This document shows positions 49,228 to 57,029 of a stretch of DNA of 64,000 nt, one piece after another. Location: NCBI GenBank assembly GCA_963714875.1, contig CAVQQI010000006.1:1-64000 (forward strand), read 5' to 3'. Each line of letters opens with the position of its first letter. Position 1 is the first letter of the stretch. This DNA is from JBAOHV01 sp963714875 (GTDB lineage: Bacteria; Actinomycetota; Acidimicrobiia; Acidimicrobiales; Microtrichaceae). Made by a program: the position numbers and the translations under genes. The notes under the pieces are model-generated. The model saw only the letters and a program-made list of their open reading frames with translations. It searched no databases and was not told where the DNA came from.

Positions 49228-50574
49228 TCAGAGAGCGTTGACCGGCCTGGCGGTCGGCGTCGGCTCGATGATGCCGATCGCCCCGGTCATGGCCTCCACC
49301 CGGGCCCAGGAGGCGACGGTGGAGGAGTCGGTGAGCAGCACGATCTGCTGGTGCTCGGAGCTGTGCACCATGATCTCGAGCAGCGCCGGCAGCACGCCGG
49401 GGTCGACGTTGGCGAAGGGCTCGTCGAGCAGCGCCGGGAAGCTCTCGGTGGAGCCCCCGAGGTTGCGCAACGACGTCAGTCGGTGCACCACCGCGTGAGC
49501 GATCGCTGCGGTGTCGTCGATGTGGCGCTCGTCGAGGCCGATCGGTCCGGAGGGCTGGACGTGCTGGCGGAGTCGTGCCGCTTCGGAGATGAACGAGTGG
49601 TTCAGGTTGGCCCACTCGACGTCGACGTCGCCGGCGAGTGCGGACCAGCGCTGCACGGCATCGCGGTGCTCCTCGGCTGCGGTGATCAGGCGGCGACGCC
49701 CACTGTCGGAGGACAGCAGGCTGTTGACCCGCTGCAGGTGGAACCCCAGGTAGGACTGTGCGCCGGCATCGGCGAGTGCGTCCTCCTCGGCGCTCTTGGC
49801 CGACTCCATCCGTCGCCAGTAGAGCAGTGACACCGCGACCGCACCGAACGCGACGAGTGCGAGCGGGAGGACCCCGAGGGTGCCGATGAATCGGACCATC
49901 GGCAGGGTCAGCAGTGCGGAGAGGCCCGCGACCACGAAGGTCACCTTTCGAACCTGCTCGCTCTGGGTCTGGCTGCGTTCGAACTCCTCGTGACGCTGTT
50001 CGATGCGTTCGATCACCGCGGCGTCCTCGACGCTGGATCCGACCGCGTCGGCCTCCTCCTCGAGCCGACGGTGCGCGGTGCGCAGAGCTTCGGCGGCGAC
50101 CCACAGTTGGTCCTGGTCCACCCGGGCGAGCTGTTGGATCAGTTCGTCACGCTCGGTGGCCTCGGTCAGGTCCTGGGCGGTGAAGCGCATCGTGCGCCGT
50201 GCGCTGCGAGGGTCGAGCCCTGCGCGGCTCAGCAGGTCGATGTCGCCGTTGTCGTCGACGAACTGTCCGGTGACATCGACGCGTTCGTCCACGTCGATCA
50301 CCCGGTGCGGCGCACCGTTGGGACGGAACACGGCGAAGCGGTGGCCGTTGTCGGCCATGAGCTCGAGGTGGATCCCGGAACGCGAGTTGCCGAGGGCCCC
50401 GATGAACTCGTTGACCAGCCCGTCCCGTTCCATCTGCGACAGGCCGGAGATGACGGTCAGTCGCGGATGCAGGTCGAAGCTGATGCTGTTGTCGCCGGAT
50501 TCGATGACGAGTCGTTCGAAGTGCACGTCCGCTTCTTCGGCGTTCCGGCGCGATTCCTTGAGCACCCGGGACAC
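49228..50574 (-). CDS. SMC/Rad50-like membrane protein with degenerate P-loop
   Basis: This intact 448-residue protein is laid out like a small ABC/SMC ATPase. The N-terminal lobe has HFERLVIESGDNSI and LTVISGLSQMERDGL where Walker A should be, but with no GxGK(S/T) lysine (about residues 41-54). A coiled-coil region with EEEADAVGSSVEDAAVIERI follows, then two transmembrane helices around 215-260 (VTFVVAGLSALLTL, VLPLALVAFGAVAVSLLYW), another helical stretch, and the C-terminal lobe with PALLDEPFANVDPG, a good Walker B/D-loop. It probably binds nucleotide poorly or pairs with another subunit. The function is unknown. Confidence 0.7.
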   Translation of the reverse strand: MSRVLKESRRNAEEADVHFERLVIESGDNSISFDLHPRLTVISGLSQMERDGLVNEFIGALGNSRSGIHLELMADNGHRFAVFRPNGAPHRVIDVDERVDVTGQFVDDNGDIDLLSRAGLDPRSARRTMRFTAQDLTEATERDELIQQLARVDQDQLWVAAEALRTAHRRLEEEADAVGSSVEDAAVIERIEQRHEEFERSQTQSEQVRKVTFVVAGLSALLTLPMVRFIGTLGVLPLALVAFGAVAVSLLYWRRMESAKSAEEDALADAGAQSYLGFHLQRVNSLLSSDSGRRRLITAAEEHRDAVQRWSALAGDVDVEWANLNHSFISEAARLRQHVQPSGPIGLDERHIDDTAAIAHAVVHRLTSLRNLGGSTESFPALLDEPFANVDPGVLPALLEIMVHSSEHQQIVLLTDSSTVASWARVEAMTGAIGIIEPTPTARPVNAL

Positions 50575-50642
50575 GGTTGTCGGCGCCGGACGTGCTCCGC
50601 TACGCTCACCCTCCGGCCCGTCGGCTCCGCCGGCGGTCGTTC

Positions 50643-50715
50643 GCCCCCTTAGCTCAGTCGGCAGAGCGCTTCCATGGTAAGGAAGAGGTCGTCAGTTCAA
50701 TTCTGACAGGGGGCT
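50643..50715 (+). tRNA. tRNA-Thr (GGT)
   Basis: Acceptor GCCCCCT pairs with AGGGGGC. D arm TAGCTCAGTCGGCAGAGC, anticodon stem CTTCC/GGAAG with loop ATGGTAA, and T arm GTCAG-TTCAATT-CTGAC are complete. CCA is not encoded. Confidence 0.96.
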
Positions 50716-50785
50716 CGTGTGCGTCGGGTGTTGCCGGGTTCGGCCGTCCTCGTCGCAGCGTCGGGTTCGTCCCGGTACAACACAT

Positions 50786-50862
50786 GGCGGCGTAGCTCAG
50801 CTGGTCAGAGCACTCGGCTCATAATCGAGGGGTCGCCGGTTCAAGTCCGGCCGCCGCTACCA
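50786..50862 (+). tRNA. tRNA-Met (CAT), elongator type
   Basis: Acceptor GGCGGCG pairs with CGCCGCT (G1-T72 wobble). Anticodon stem CTCGG/TCGAG carries loop CTCATAA. The first acceptor pair is present, so it is not an initiator (which lacks the 1-72 pair). CCA is encoded. An Ile tRNA with modified CAT is the only alternative. Confidence 0.9.
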
Positions 50863-51011
50863 ACCCGCAGTTCGATCTGCAGGACAACCGATCCGTCGAC
50901 CGGCTTGTTCCGGGGGGCCAACAGGGCCCAGACTGGTCAACTCCCATGCCGCCGCTCGGTGGCCCCGGTCGCTCCGCGACCGATCGAACTCCCAGGAGCT
51001 GAGGATCCAAG

Positions 51012-51173
51012 ATGGCTTCCGACAAGCGTGTGAACGTCACCCTCGAGTGCACCGAGTGCAAGCGCCGCAACTACATCACCAAGAAGTCCAAGGTGAACAC
51101 CCGCGAGCGCATCGAGCTCAGCAAGTACTGCCGCTTCGAGCGCAAGCACACGCTGCACAAGGAGACCCGCTGA
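51012..51173 (+). CDS. rpmG: 50S ribosomal protein L33
   Basis: This 53-residue L33 begins ASDKRVNVTLECTECKRRNY and ends HTLHKETR. The first zinc pair CTEC is present, but the second pair is reduced to one Cys (YCRFERKH instead of CxxC), so zinc binding is doubtful. CAGGAGC lies about 15 bases ahead and GAGGATCC 5-11 bases ahead of the ATG. It follows tRNA-Met and ends before a strong hairpin. Confidence 0.96.
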   Translation: MASDKRVNVTLECTECKRRNYITKKSKVNTRERIELSKYCRFERKHTLHKETR

Positions 51174-51228
51174 GCATCACTCGGTCGCTCCTCGGTCGGC
51201 CTCACCGACCCAGCAACAGCACCCATGT

Positions 51229-51252
51229 CGGGACGCCCGGGAGGGCGTCCCG
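51229..51252 (+). terminator. Hairpin terminator after rpmG
   Basis: CGGGACGCCC and GGGCGTCCCG form a perfect 10-bp stem with a GGGA tetraloop, 55 bases after rpmG and 7 bases before the -10 box of the sigma factor gene. Confidence 0.8.
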
Positions 51253-51259
51253 CTCGCGT

Positions 51260-51265
51260 TACGCT
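51260..51265 (+). promoter_or_regulatory. Leaderless -10 box TACGCT
   Basis: TACGCT lies 8 bases before the ATG at 51274 of the sigma factor gene. The terminator hairpin sits where a -35 element would be. Confidence 0.6.
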
Positions 51266-51273
51266 GCGGTGTC

Positions 51274-51891
51274 ATGCCAGAGGTAACCCCTGAGGCCCGT
51301 TCGGAGTCTGACCAGGAGGTCAACGACGAGCTGGCCGATCTCGTCCTCGCCGCCAGATCCGGCGACGAGTCCGCGTTCGCCCGACTGGTCGAGGCCACCC
51401 ACCGTGACACCTTCACGCTCGCGGTGCGGCTCACGGGCAACGAGGAGGACGCACGCGACGTGACCCAGGAGGCGTATCTCCGTGCCTATCGAGGGCTCGA
51501 GTCGTTCCGCGGCGACGCGCAGTTCTCCACGTGGATGTACCGGATCACCGCGAACTGCGCCTCGACCTACCTGGGCCGGCGCAACCGGCACCGCCACCAG
51601 CAGCTGCCCGAGTCGGGTGACGTGGTCGACCTGCGCACCGATGTCGACCCCGAGCTCTGTTCCGACGCGTCGGAGCTGCGCGACCGGCTGGTGGTCGCGC
51701 TCGACGAGCTCCCCCCGAAGCTGCGTTCGGTGGTGGTGCTCCGTGACGTCTACGAGCTGTCACACGACGCGATCGCGACCGAGCTCGGCATCAGCGTCAC
51801 TGCGGCGAAGGTTCGCCTGCACCGTGCTCGCCACAAGCTGCGTTCCGAGGTCTACCCCGAGCTGGATCAGGTGGAGTCCCGTGCGGTGTGA
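51274..51891 (+). CDS. ECF-type RNA polymerase sigma factor
   Basis: This 205-residue sigma-70 group 4 factor has region 2 at about residues 30-100 (FARLVEATHRDTFTLAVRL, EDARDVTQEAYLRAYRGL, FSTWMYRITANCA) and region 4 at about 140-195 (LDELPPKLRSVVVLRDVYEL, IATELGISVTAAKVRLHRARHKL, read in parts). There are no regions 1.1 or 3. The stop overlaps the downstream anti-sigma gene by 11 bases, so the two should be made together. The target regulon is unknown. Confidence 0.93.
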   Translation: MPEVTPEARSESDQEVNDELADLVLAARSGDESAFARLVEATHRDTFTLAVRLTGNEEDARDVTQEAYLRAYRGLESFRGDAQFSTWMYRITANCASTYLGRRNRHRHQQLPESGDVVDLRTDVDPELCSDASELRDRLVVALDELPPKLRSVVVLRDVYELSHDAIATELGISVTAAKVRLHRARHKLRSEVYPELDQVESRAV

Positions 51892-52249
51892 CGACGCGAC
51901 CACGGCGCTGGCCGAGGTCGTGGACGGCACCGAGGTCGCTCCGGGCCCGGCCCGCGACCACCTGGAGCGTTGTCTGCGCTGCCAGGCCGAGATGGCCCAG
52001 CACCGCAAGGTTCGTCGTGCCATGGCGCAGCTGCGCGAGCAGTTGGCCGAGCCGGCTCCCGACCTGCTCGTGCAGTTGCTCGCGGCGATCGACGCTGCGG
52101 CCGAGAGCCGTGCGCAACGATCGGTGCTGCACCGTCACCGAACGGCGTACGTGGCCGCTGCGGCGACCGCTGCCACTGCCGCCACCGCCGCCGGTGCGGT
52201 GGTGCTGGCGTCGCGGAGCCGGCGCACGCGCCTGAGCCCCACCGGCTGA
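51881..52249 (+). CDS. Zinc-binding anti-sigma factor
   Basis: This is a 122-residue partner of the preceding sigma factor. ARDHLERCLRCQAEM carries the HxxxCxxC zinc motif of ZAS-type anti-sigma factors. A helical segment follows (KVRRAMAQLREQLAE), and an Ala/Thr-rich hydrophobic stretch near the C-terminus (AYVAAAATAATAATAAGAVV) is probably a membrane helix. GTG 51881 overlaps the sigma gene. Sensing would be by zinc/thiol state or from the envelope; neither is shown by sequence. Confidence 0.82.
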   Translation: MRCDDATTALAEVVDGTEVAPGPARDHLERCLRCQAEMAQHRKVRRAMAQLREQLAEPAPDLLVQLLAAIDAAAESRAQRSVLHRHRTAYVAAAATAATAATAAGAVVLASRSRRTRLSPTG

Positions 52250-52353
52250 GCCCCGGAGCTGGATAGCCGCGCGCTGCCCGGGCGGTCTAACCTGCTCCAC
52301 GGATGTCGTGTCCCGTCGCTCCGGCGCGTGTCGGGGTGGGGTGCGACATGCAC

Positions 52354-52427
52354 AGGGCAGTGGCTCAATTGGCTAGAGCACCGGTCTCCAAAACCGGCGG
52401 TTGCGGGTTCGAGTCCCGCCTGCCCTG
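52354..52427 (+). tRNA. tRNA-Trp (CCA)
   Basis: Acceptor AGGGCAG pairs with CTGCCCT. Anticodon stem CCGGT/ACCGG carries loop CTCCAAA. T arm GCGGG-TTCGAGT-CCCGC is complete. CCA is not encoded. It lies just before secE, a position common in actinobacteria. Confidence 0.96.
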
Positions 52428-52499
52428 CTGGACCCCAGCTCCGTCTCCGACTCGTCGGGGCCGGGGTGCGGGGCACAACCACGTCGAGAGGTCCACCAC

Positions 52500-52844
52500 G
52501 TGTCGATGAACCGAGAGCAGAAGCGAGCAGCGCAGAAGGCCGGTCAGGTCGACGCGGATGGCCAGCAGACGACGGTGCGGGACCGGCGGGCGCCGGCGAA
52601 GAGCCTGAAGACCGAACGCACCAAGCCCTTGGAGTTCGTCCGCGAGGTCCGCGCCGAGTTGAAGAAGGTGGCGTGGCCCACCCGGGACGAGGTCAAGCGC
52701 TACTCGCTCATCGTGTTCATCGCCCTGGTGATCTTCACGGCGTTCGTGTTCGGCGTCGACTACCTCTTCGAGTGGTTCTTCCGTTTCGTCACCGATCCGG
52801 ACGCGAGTGCCCTCGGCGCGGTGATCCTCTCGCCACCCATCTGA
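52500..52844 (+). CDS. secE: Preprotein translocase subunit SecE
   Basis: This 114-residue clamp subunit of the SecYEG channel has a charged N-terminal tail, then EFVREVRAELKKVAWPTRDEV, the amphipathic SecE signature, and one transmembrane helix (SLIVFIALVIFTAFVFGVDYLF). GAGAGG precedes the GTG at 52500; an ATG two codons later is an alternative. It sits in the classical tRNA-Trp/secE/nusG order. Confidence 0.95.
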   Translation: MSMNREQKRAAQKAGQVDADGQQTTVRDRRAPAKSLKTERTKPLEFVREVRAELKKVAWPTRDEVKRYSLIVFIALVIFTAFVFGVDYLFEWFFRFVTDPDASALGAVILSPPI

Positions 52845-52958
52845 TGTGGTCCGCCCGACCGGCCGGAGATCTCCCACGTCGGCCCGGGGGCCCCGGAACG
52901 CCGAACAGAACCGCACAGTCCCGAACCCGCACGACGACACCTGAAGAGACGACCTGAC

Positions 52959-53786
52959 ATGAGTGAAGACGACACGACCGTGACCGACGAGCCGGCACCG
53001 GCCGACGACGGCTCGACCGCCGAGGATGCGCCCGACGCCGCGTCGGGCCACGCTGGTGGCCCCTCACCCGAGGTGATCGCCGAGGCGCTCGCCGGTGAGG
53101 TGGCAGCGGCACGCGGCCCCGAGGCCGACGAGGTCTCGGAGGTCCTCGCCGAGCAGGCGGCAGCCGACGCGCTCGACGCAGTGGTCCTCGACGAGGACGA
53201 CGTGCTCGCCGAAGCCCCCGCCCCGGTCGTGTCGCCGTTCGACCGCCCCGGCAAGTGGTTCGTGCTGCACACGCAGTCGGGCTACGAGAACAAGGTCCGC
53301 CAGAACATCGAGGCCCGCACCAAGTCCATGGGCATGGAGGGCCGGATCTACGAGATCGCCATCCCGATGGAGGAGGTGACCGAGTTCAAGCAGGGCAAGA
53401 AGGTCATCGCCCAGAAGAAGATGTTCCCGGGCTACCTCCTCATCCGCTGCAGGCTCGATGACGACAGCTGGTACGTGATCCGCAACACCCCCGGGGTCAC
53501 CGGCTTCGTGGGTGCGGCGAACAAACCGTCGCCGCTGTCGCGCAAGGACGTCGAGAACTTCATCGCCACTCCCGACGGCCCCACCGAGGACACCCCCAAG
53601 CGTGTCCGGCCCCGCCTGGAGTACGAGCTGCACGAGTCGGTGCGGGTCAAGGAGGGTCCGTTCGCGGACTTCTCCGGCGAGATCGTCGAGATCAACGAGG
53701 ACCACCTGAAGATGAAGGTGCTCGTGAACATCTTCGGGCGCGAGACGCCCGTCGAGCTCGAGTTCTCCCAGGTCGCCAAGCTGTGA
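52959..53786 (+). CDS. nusG: Transcription termination/antitermination protein NusG
   Basis: This 275-residue protein has an acidic, disordered extension of about 97 residues rich in Asp, Glu, Ala and Pro, then the NGN domain (KWFVLHTQSGYENKV, FPGYLLIRCRLDDDSWYVIRN, TPGVTGFVG) and a C-terminal KOW domain (VRVKEGPFADFSGEIVEIN). NusG binds RNA polymerase and couples it to the ribosome or Rho. The extension is typical of actinobacteria, though long. It is intact. Confidence 0.96.
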   Translation: MSEDDTTVTDEPAPADDGSTAEDAPDAASGHAGGPSPEVIAEALAGEVAAARGPEADEVSEVLAEQAAADALDAVVLDEDDVLAEAPAPVVSPFDRPGKWFVLHTQSGYENKVRQNIEARTKSMGMEGRIYEIAIPMEEVTEFKQGKKVIAQKKMFPGYLLIRCRLDDDSWYVIRNTPGVTGFVGAANKPSPLSRKDVENFIATPDGPTEDTPKRVRPRLEYELHESVRVKEGPFADFSGEIVEINEDHLKMKVLVNIFGRETPVELEFSQVAKL

Positions 53787-53926
53787 GCGGTGCACCCCTG
53801 GCGGGCCGGGTTGCCGGTTCGTGCAGCGGTGCACCACAATTGTCCGTCGCCCCCGGACCCTCGCGTGTCGACGCGTCCCGGTCGTGGCCCGTATCGCAGC
53901 GCCGCTGCACCAGAAAAGGTTGAATC

Positions 53927-54355
53927 ATGGCCAAGAAGAAGGTCGTTGCCCTCGTCAAGATCCAGATCCCTGCCGGCCAGGCGTCGCCCGCGCCGCCGGT
54001 CGGCACCGCGCTCGGCCCGCATGGCGTCGCGATCATGGACTTCTGCAAGGACTACAACGCTCGCACCGAGGCCCAGCGCGGCACGATCATCCCCGTCGAG
54101 ATCTCGATCTACGAGGACCGCACGTTCAGCTTCGTCACCAAGACGCCGCCGGCGCCCGTGCTCATCCGTGAAGCCGTCGGCATCGCCAAGGGATCCCAGA
54201 CGCCCGGTCGCGGGTCGGTCGCGAAGATCACCGACGCTCAGCTCGCCGAGATCGCGCAGATCAAGCTGCCCGATCTCAACACCGACGACATCGAGGCCGC
54301 CAAGCTGCAGATCGCCGGTACCGCCCGCTCCATGGGCATCGCTGTCGAGGGCTGA
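53927..54355 (+). CDS. rplK: 50S ribosomal protein L11
   Basis: This 142-residue protein has KIQIPAGQASPAPPVGTALG, the N-terminal domain that contacts the GTPase centre, and the C-terminal 23S rRNA-binding domain with AKITDAQLAEIAQIKLPDLN. AAAAGG lies about 8 bases before the ATG. It is 140 bases after nusG with no gene between. It is intact. Confidence 0.97.
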   Translation: MAKKKVVALVKIQIPAGQASPAPPVGTALGPHGVAIMDFCKDYNARTEAQRGTIIPVEISIYEDRTFSFVTKTPPAPVLIREAVGIAKGSQTPGRGSVAKITDAQLAEIAQIKLPDLNTDDIEAAKLQIAGTARSMGIAVEG

Positions 54356-54548
54356 CCATCCCGACCGGCCTGCGGACCATCTGTCCGTCGCCGGGCATCA
54401 CCGTTCGTGATGCGGTCACAAGATCGGAGCACCAGCTCCGGTCACAGGGTCGGTGCGTGAGTTCCGACCCAACAACGGCCCCGGGGGAGGACCTCGCCTC
54501 CGGATCCGCCGCAGACCGAGGGAGACCACCCCACCAGGGAGCATCGAC

Positions 54549-55241
54549 ATGGCACAGGGCAAGAAGTACAGCGATTCGACCAAGCGCTACGACCGGGAGC
54601 ATCTGCACACCCCGTCCGAGGCGCTGGCACTGGCGAAGTCACTCGCCACGAAGAACTTCGACGAGTCCATCGAGGCGGCGATCCGACTCGGTGTCGATCC
54701 TCGCAAGGCCGACCAGATGGTGCGAGGCACCGTCGCTCTGCCGGCCGGCACCGGCAAGGACATCCGCGTCGCGGTGTTCGCCCAGGGCGATGCCGCTGCC
54801 GCTGCGACCGAGGCAGGCGCCGAGTTCGTCGGTGCGGAGGACCTGGCTGCGCAGATCGAGGGCGGGATGTTGGACTTCGACGTCACCATCGCCACGCCCG
54901 ACATGATGCCGCTGGTGGGCAAGCTGGGTCGTGTGCTCGGCCCCCGCGGGCTCATGCCCAACCCCAAGACCGGCACCGTCACGCCTGATCCGGCGAAGGC
55001 CGTGGGCGAGTTCAAGGGCGGCAAGGTCGAGTACCGCACCGACCGCTTCGGCAACGTCCACGTGCTGGTCGGCAAGGCCAGCTTCGACATCGAGGCGCTC
55101 GAGCGGAACTTCGCCGCCGTGGTCGACGAGCTCAACAAGGTGAAGCCGTCGGCTGCGAAGGGTCGGTACTTCCGCAAGGTGACCGTGTCCTCGACGATGG
55201 GCCCCGGCGTCCGCGTCGAGACCGCCAAGCTCGACGCCTGA
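54549..55241 (+). CDS. rplA: 50S ribosomal protein L1
   Basis: This intact 230-residue protein begins AQGKKYSDSTKRYD. It shows EAAIRLGVDPRKADQMVRG, GPRGLMPNPKTGTV (the rRNA-binding signature) and GKASFDIEALERNF. L1 also represses its own mRNA in many bacteria. The 193 bases after rplK hold no gene. The usual next genes, rplJ and rplL, are absent; a repeat-bearing gap follows. Confidence 0.97.
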   Translation: MAQGKKYSDSTKRYDREHLHTPSEALALAKSLATKNFDESIEAAIRLGVDPRKADQMVRGTVALPAGTGKDIRVAVFAQGDAAAAATEAGAEFVGAEDLAAQIEGGMLDFDVTIATPDMMPLVGKLGRVLGPRGLMPNPKTGTVTPDPAKAVGEFKGGKVEYRTDRFGNVHVLVGKASFDIEALERNFAAVVDELNKVKPSAAKGRYFRKVTVSSTMGPGVRVETAKLDA

Positions 55242-55338
55242 CCGGGCGCCGCTCGGCCGCCTGGCCGGGCGGCGGGCTGCGCCCACGGACCGGGCGGTCA
55301 CCGGCTCCGCCCGTGCTCGTGCCATACGTGCTCGTGCC

Positions 55339-55500
55339 GCCCGGGCGACGTCTGGGCGGCAACGGTGCTCGCCGGCCGTCGTGGTGCCACCCAGAACTCC
55401 TGCGGAGCAGGCTCAGGCTGCACACCTCTGGCCCGGGCGACGTCTGGGCGGCAACGGTGCTCGCCGGCCGTCGTGGTGCCACCCAGAACTCCTGCGGAGC
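55339..55500. repeat. Two perfect 70-bp direct repeats
   Basis: Bases 55339-55408 and 55431-55500 are identical, with 22 bases between. Each contains a near-perfect inverted pair (TCTGGGCGGCA with TGCCACCCAGA), so each unit can fold. They fill the 398-base gap between rplA and the next gene, in which no coding sequence is seen. Confidence 0.9.
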
Positions 55501-55625
55501 TGAGCGCCGGGCGGTGGGGCTCTCGTACAACGCGTGCGGAGCCGACGTGATCGCCGGCGAGGTCGGGTCGGCGGAGGTGTCCTGCTCTCGGTCACGTTGA
55601 TTGTGCAGGGCCTCAACGGTGGGCG

Positions 55626-55631
55626 TACGTT
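55626..55631 (+). promoter_or_regulatory. Leaderless -10 box TACGTT
   Basis: TACGTT lies 8 bases before the ATG at 55640. TTGTGC 19 bases further upstream is a possible -35 element. Confidence 0.6.
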
Positions 55632-55639
55632 GTTCGGCG

Positions 55640-56047
55640 ATGGACACCGTCTCGACCAAGGTCGACACACCGACACCGGAGCGATCGTCGGCGGATCGTG
55701 CGATGCGCAAGCTGCTGCGTCTGCCGGTCGATGCGCCGAAGCAGAGCATCATGGGTGCCGAGGGCGTCTTCGGGAAGTCCATCATGATCTCGGGCATCCG
55801 CTGCACCCTGACCTACATCGTGCTGCCCCTCCTGGCGCCCATCTTCAGCCTGACCGATGCGTCGCTGCCGGTGGTCGGACTGCTGCTCGGCGCGGTGTCG
55901 ATGGTCGCCATCGTCATCTCGATGCGTCGCTTCTTCGCTGCGGACCACAAGTACCGCTGGGGATATGCCGCCATCGGTGGCGCGATCTTCATCATGTTGA
56001 TCGTCGCCGGGATCTTCGACATCTCCACGCTCGCCGACCGCTTCTGA
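55640..56047 (+). CDS. Small membrane protein of unknown function
   Basis: This is a 135-residue protein. A charged N-terminal third with KLLRLPVDAPKQSIMGAEGVFGKSIM is followed by three predicted helices (CTLTYIVLPLLAPIFSL, VVGLLLGAVSMVAIVISM, YAAIGGAIFIMLIVAGIFDI). The IRCTLTY and RRFFAADHKYRW stretches look conserved, but I do not recognise the family. It stands alone with its own leaderless promoter. It is intact. Confidence 0.7.
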   Translation: MDTVSTKVDTPTPERSSADRAMRKLLRLPVDAPKQSIMGAEGVFGKSIMISGIRCTLTYIVLPLLAPIFSLTDASLPVVGLLLGAVSMVAIVISMRRFFAADHKYRWGYAAIGGAIFIMLIVAGIFDISTLADRF

Positions 56048-56142
56048 GCGCTCTGCTCGACGGGTCGCCACGAGCGGGAATCGTTCGGAGCGTCGAGATC
56101 TCACGTGATCTGACCTGACCTGCCGCTGGCGGCGTCTGGCGC

Positions 56143-56970
56143 CTATGGCGCAGTGGTCCCGGTGGGTGTGCTCTCGGAGCATGAGCTGTCGGTGCGTGTG
56201 GCGCACATGGCCGCAGCGGTGCCCTCGAGCAACTCGTCGAGCAGCGCCACGCTGCGCCCCGCGGGAGCGCCGGGATCATCAGTGGCACTGAACTTCATGG
56301 CTGCCGCGAACACGGCCATGATCGCCCCGGACCAGGCCATGGGACGGGGGTCGACCTCGTCGTCGACCCCGAGTCGGTCGGCGATGAATGCCGCCACCCT
56401 GGTGTTGGTCTGCTCCTTGAGCATCGTGCGCTCGTAGACCCCTTCGACCTGCTGGTCCGCGCAGAGCCGGAACCCCCACACGAGCTCATCACGTCGAGCC
56501 TCGATGACCGCCGCCATCTCGCACAGGGCGACCGACAGCGAACGCAGCGGCGCCTCGGTGCGGGGTCGGGCCTCGAGGGTGTCGAACATCTCGCGCCGCA
56601 CCTCGTCGAACTCGGCGAACAGCAGCGTCTCCTTGGTGGGGAAGTAGCGGAAGAACGTTCGAGGGGCGACGTCGGCTCGTTCCGCGATCATCTCGACCGT
56701 GGTCCCGGTGAAGCCCTCGGACTCGAACAGGGCACGGGCCGCATCGATGATGTTCCGCCGGGTCGCGGCGACCCGACGCTCTCGACGTCCGGGCTCGGGC
56801 GTGCCCTCGGCTGCTGGTCCAGCGGCAGCTCCCACGCCCGACCCCGCGGCCGTGCCCGATCTCGAGGCAGTGCCTGATCCCGAGGCCTTCCCGGTGCTCG
56901 GCCCGGTGCCTGGTCCGGCAACCGATGGCGGAGCAGCAGCCCCGGGGCGATCGGTGGCGACGGCGTCCAT
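56143..56970 (-). CDS. TetR-family transcriptional regulator
   Basis: This 275-residue protein has a low-complexity Gly/Ser/Ala/Pro N-terminal tail of about 55 residues. A TetR DNA-binding domain follows, with ATRRNIIDAARALFESEGF and TVEMIAERADVAPRTFFRYFPTKETLL (read in parts), and the all-helical ligand domain comes after it. ATG 56970 is fixed by a TACCAT box 7 bases upstream; an ATG 14 codons earlier would include the promoter. It is divergent from the MFS gene, with two palindromes in the gap, and so probably represses both. Substrate and ligand are unknown. Confidence 0.9.
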   Translation of the reverse strand: MDAVATDRPGAAAPPSVAGPGTGPSTGKASGSGTASRSGTAAGSGVGAAAGPAAEGTPEPGRRERRVAATRRNIIDAARALFESEGFTGTTVEMIAERADVAPRTFFRYFPTKETLLFAEFDEVRREMFDTLEARPRTEAPLRSLSVALCEMAAVIEARRDELVWGFRLCADQQVEGVYERTMLKEQTNTRVAAFIADRLGVDDEVDPRPMAWSGAIMAVFAAAMKFSATDDPGAPAGRSVALLDELLEGTAAAMCATRTDSSCSESTPTGTTAP

Positions 56971-56977
56971 GTGACCG

Positions 56978-56983
56978 ATGGTA
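56978..56983 (-). promoter_or_regulatory. Leaderless -10 box TACCAT of tetR
   Basis: On the minus strand TACCAT lies 7 bases before the ATG at 56970. The operator pair at 57000-57029 covers the -35 position. Confidence 0.6.
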
Positions 56984-56999
56984 CTTCCAACCACGTTGA

Positions 57000-57029
57000 T
57001 GGCAGTCATGCCATCTGGCACAGTTGCCA
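57000..57029. promoter_or_regulatory. Two tandem TetR-type operators, TGGCA-N4-TGCCA
   Basis: TGGCAGTCATGCCA (57000-57013) and TGGCACAGTTGCCA (57016-57029) are palindromes with identical arms and centres 16 bases apart. They lie between tetR and the MFS gene and overlap the tetR -35 region, as expected for an autoregulated repressor. Confidence 0.8.
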
